Made by a program: the position numbers and the translations under genes. A DNA stretch of 5,665 bases from Deltaproteobacteria bacterium (GTDB lineage Bacteria; Desulfobacterota; GWC2-55-46; UBA9637): assembly GCA_016234985.1 (NCBI GenBank), contig JACRNK010000132.1, positions 1 to 5,665 on the forward strand, written 5' to 3'. Below, piece by piece: positions 5,365-5,665 of the stretch. How positions within the stretch are numbered: position 1 is the first letter of the stretch; every line of letters begins with the position of its first letter. Under the pieces are notes generated by a model, which was given only the letters and a program-made list of their open reading frames with translations, had not been told where the DNA came from and ran no database searches.

Positions 5365-5665
5365 ATGGTCAGAATAGTTGTCACAGGCGCGGCAGGCAGG
5401 ATGGGCAGAAATATTATAAATGTTGTAAGAGAAACCGGGGAAACAGAGCTTGCCGGCGCAGTGGAAAGGTCCGGCCATCCTGACATAGGCAAAGATGCTG
5501 GAGAGGCCGCAGGATCAGGAAAAATAGGCATTAAATTAACTGATAATTTTGAAAAGGCAGTAAAGAAGGCTGACTGCGTTATAGATTTCACCCTTCCAGA
5601 AGCAACCATGCACCACCTTGACATTGCGCTTAAAAGTAAAATTGCCATGGTCATCGGCACAACAG
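5365..5665 (+). CDS. dapB: 4-hydroxy-tetrahydrodipicolinate reductase DapB, N-terminal part (3' truncated by window edge)
   Basis: DapB reduces the DapA product to tetrahydrodipicolinate using NAD(P)H. The first 100 residues are present and make up the Rossmann-type nucleotide-binding domain: VTGAAGRMGRNI (6-17) with the dinucleotide-binding GxxGxxG (8-14), a GAVERSGHPDIGKDAGE segment (31-47), CVIDFTLPEAT (71-81) and MVIGTT (95-100), each aligning well with E. coli DapB. The catalytic His/Lys and tetramerisation region lie beyond the window. The start ATG follows an AAGGA site (5353-5357) with a 7-nt gap, and only 3 bp separate it from the upstream stop, so it is part of the dapA operon. Confidence 0.95.
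   Translation, partial: MVRIVVTGAAGRMGRNIINVVRETGETELAGAVERSGHPDIGKDAGEAAGSGKIGIKLTDNFEKAVKKADCVIDFTLPEATMHHLDIALKSKIAMVIGTT

Overview
This window reads as the 3' end of a bacterial division (dcw) cluster next to the start of a lysine/diaminopimelate operon. The gene order on the + strand is ftsQ (3' end only), ftsA, ftsZ. A CPA2-type cation:proton antiporter follows on the - strand. Then, on the + strand, come dapA, a small UPF0114 (YqhA-like) membrane protein gene and the 5' part of dapB. Base composition is moderate, with AT-rich intergenic regions and consistent codon use throughout. The protein sequences look like those of a Gram-negative, DAP-type bacterium. The style of FtsA and FtsZ and the GTAGG-bounded palindromic repeat suggest Nitrospirota or a deltaproteobacterial-type lineage, but this is an impression, not a phylogenetic result.

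Region 1-1572 (division genes upstream of ftsZ). The end of ftsQ carries a roughly 55-bp nested palindromic element that is translated as an atypical C-terminal tail, and ftsQ overlaps the start of ftsA by 17 bp. ftsA is clearly recognisable but is not one open frame. The N-terminal 68 codons are in one frame, about 300 codons of the body in another, and the C-terminal amphipathic membrane helix is back in the first frame. At the first break about 16 conserved residues are missing, so roughly 49 nt are gone. This is either a real lesion or, more likely for such a gene, an assembly/consensus error. A 69-bp AT-rich spacer with direct and inverted repeats separates ftsA from ftsZ.

Region 1573-3881. 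ftsZ is intact, with a strong Shine-Dalgarno sequence, a [10 protein letters not shown]-binding signature, a T7 loop and a C-terminal conserved peptide. It converges with the antiporter gene, and the two stop codons overlap by 4 bp, so no room remains for a conventional terminator between them. The antiporter looks full length but has TN where related proteins commonly have an ND or TD ion-binding pair.

Region 3882-5665. A 145-bp divergent promoter region holds plausible sigma-70-type promoters in both directions and a 13-bp inverted repeat (one mismatch) around the two predicted transcription starts. dapA, the UPF0114 gene and dapB are packed with 0- and 3-bp gaps and probably form one operon. 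DapA and DapB catalyse the two successive steps from aspartate semialdehyde to tetrahydrodipicolinate, feeding lysine and peptidoglycan synthesis, so both halves of the window serve cell-wall growth and division. I see no RNA gene, CRISPR array, insertion sequence or clearly new multi-gene system.
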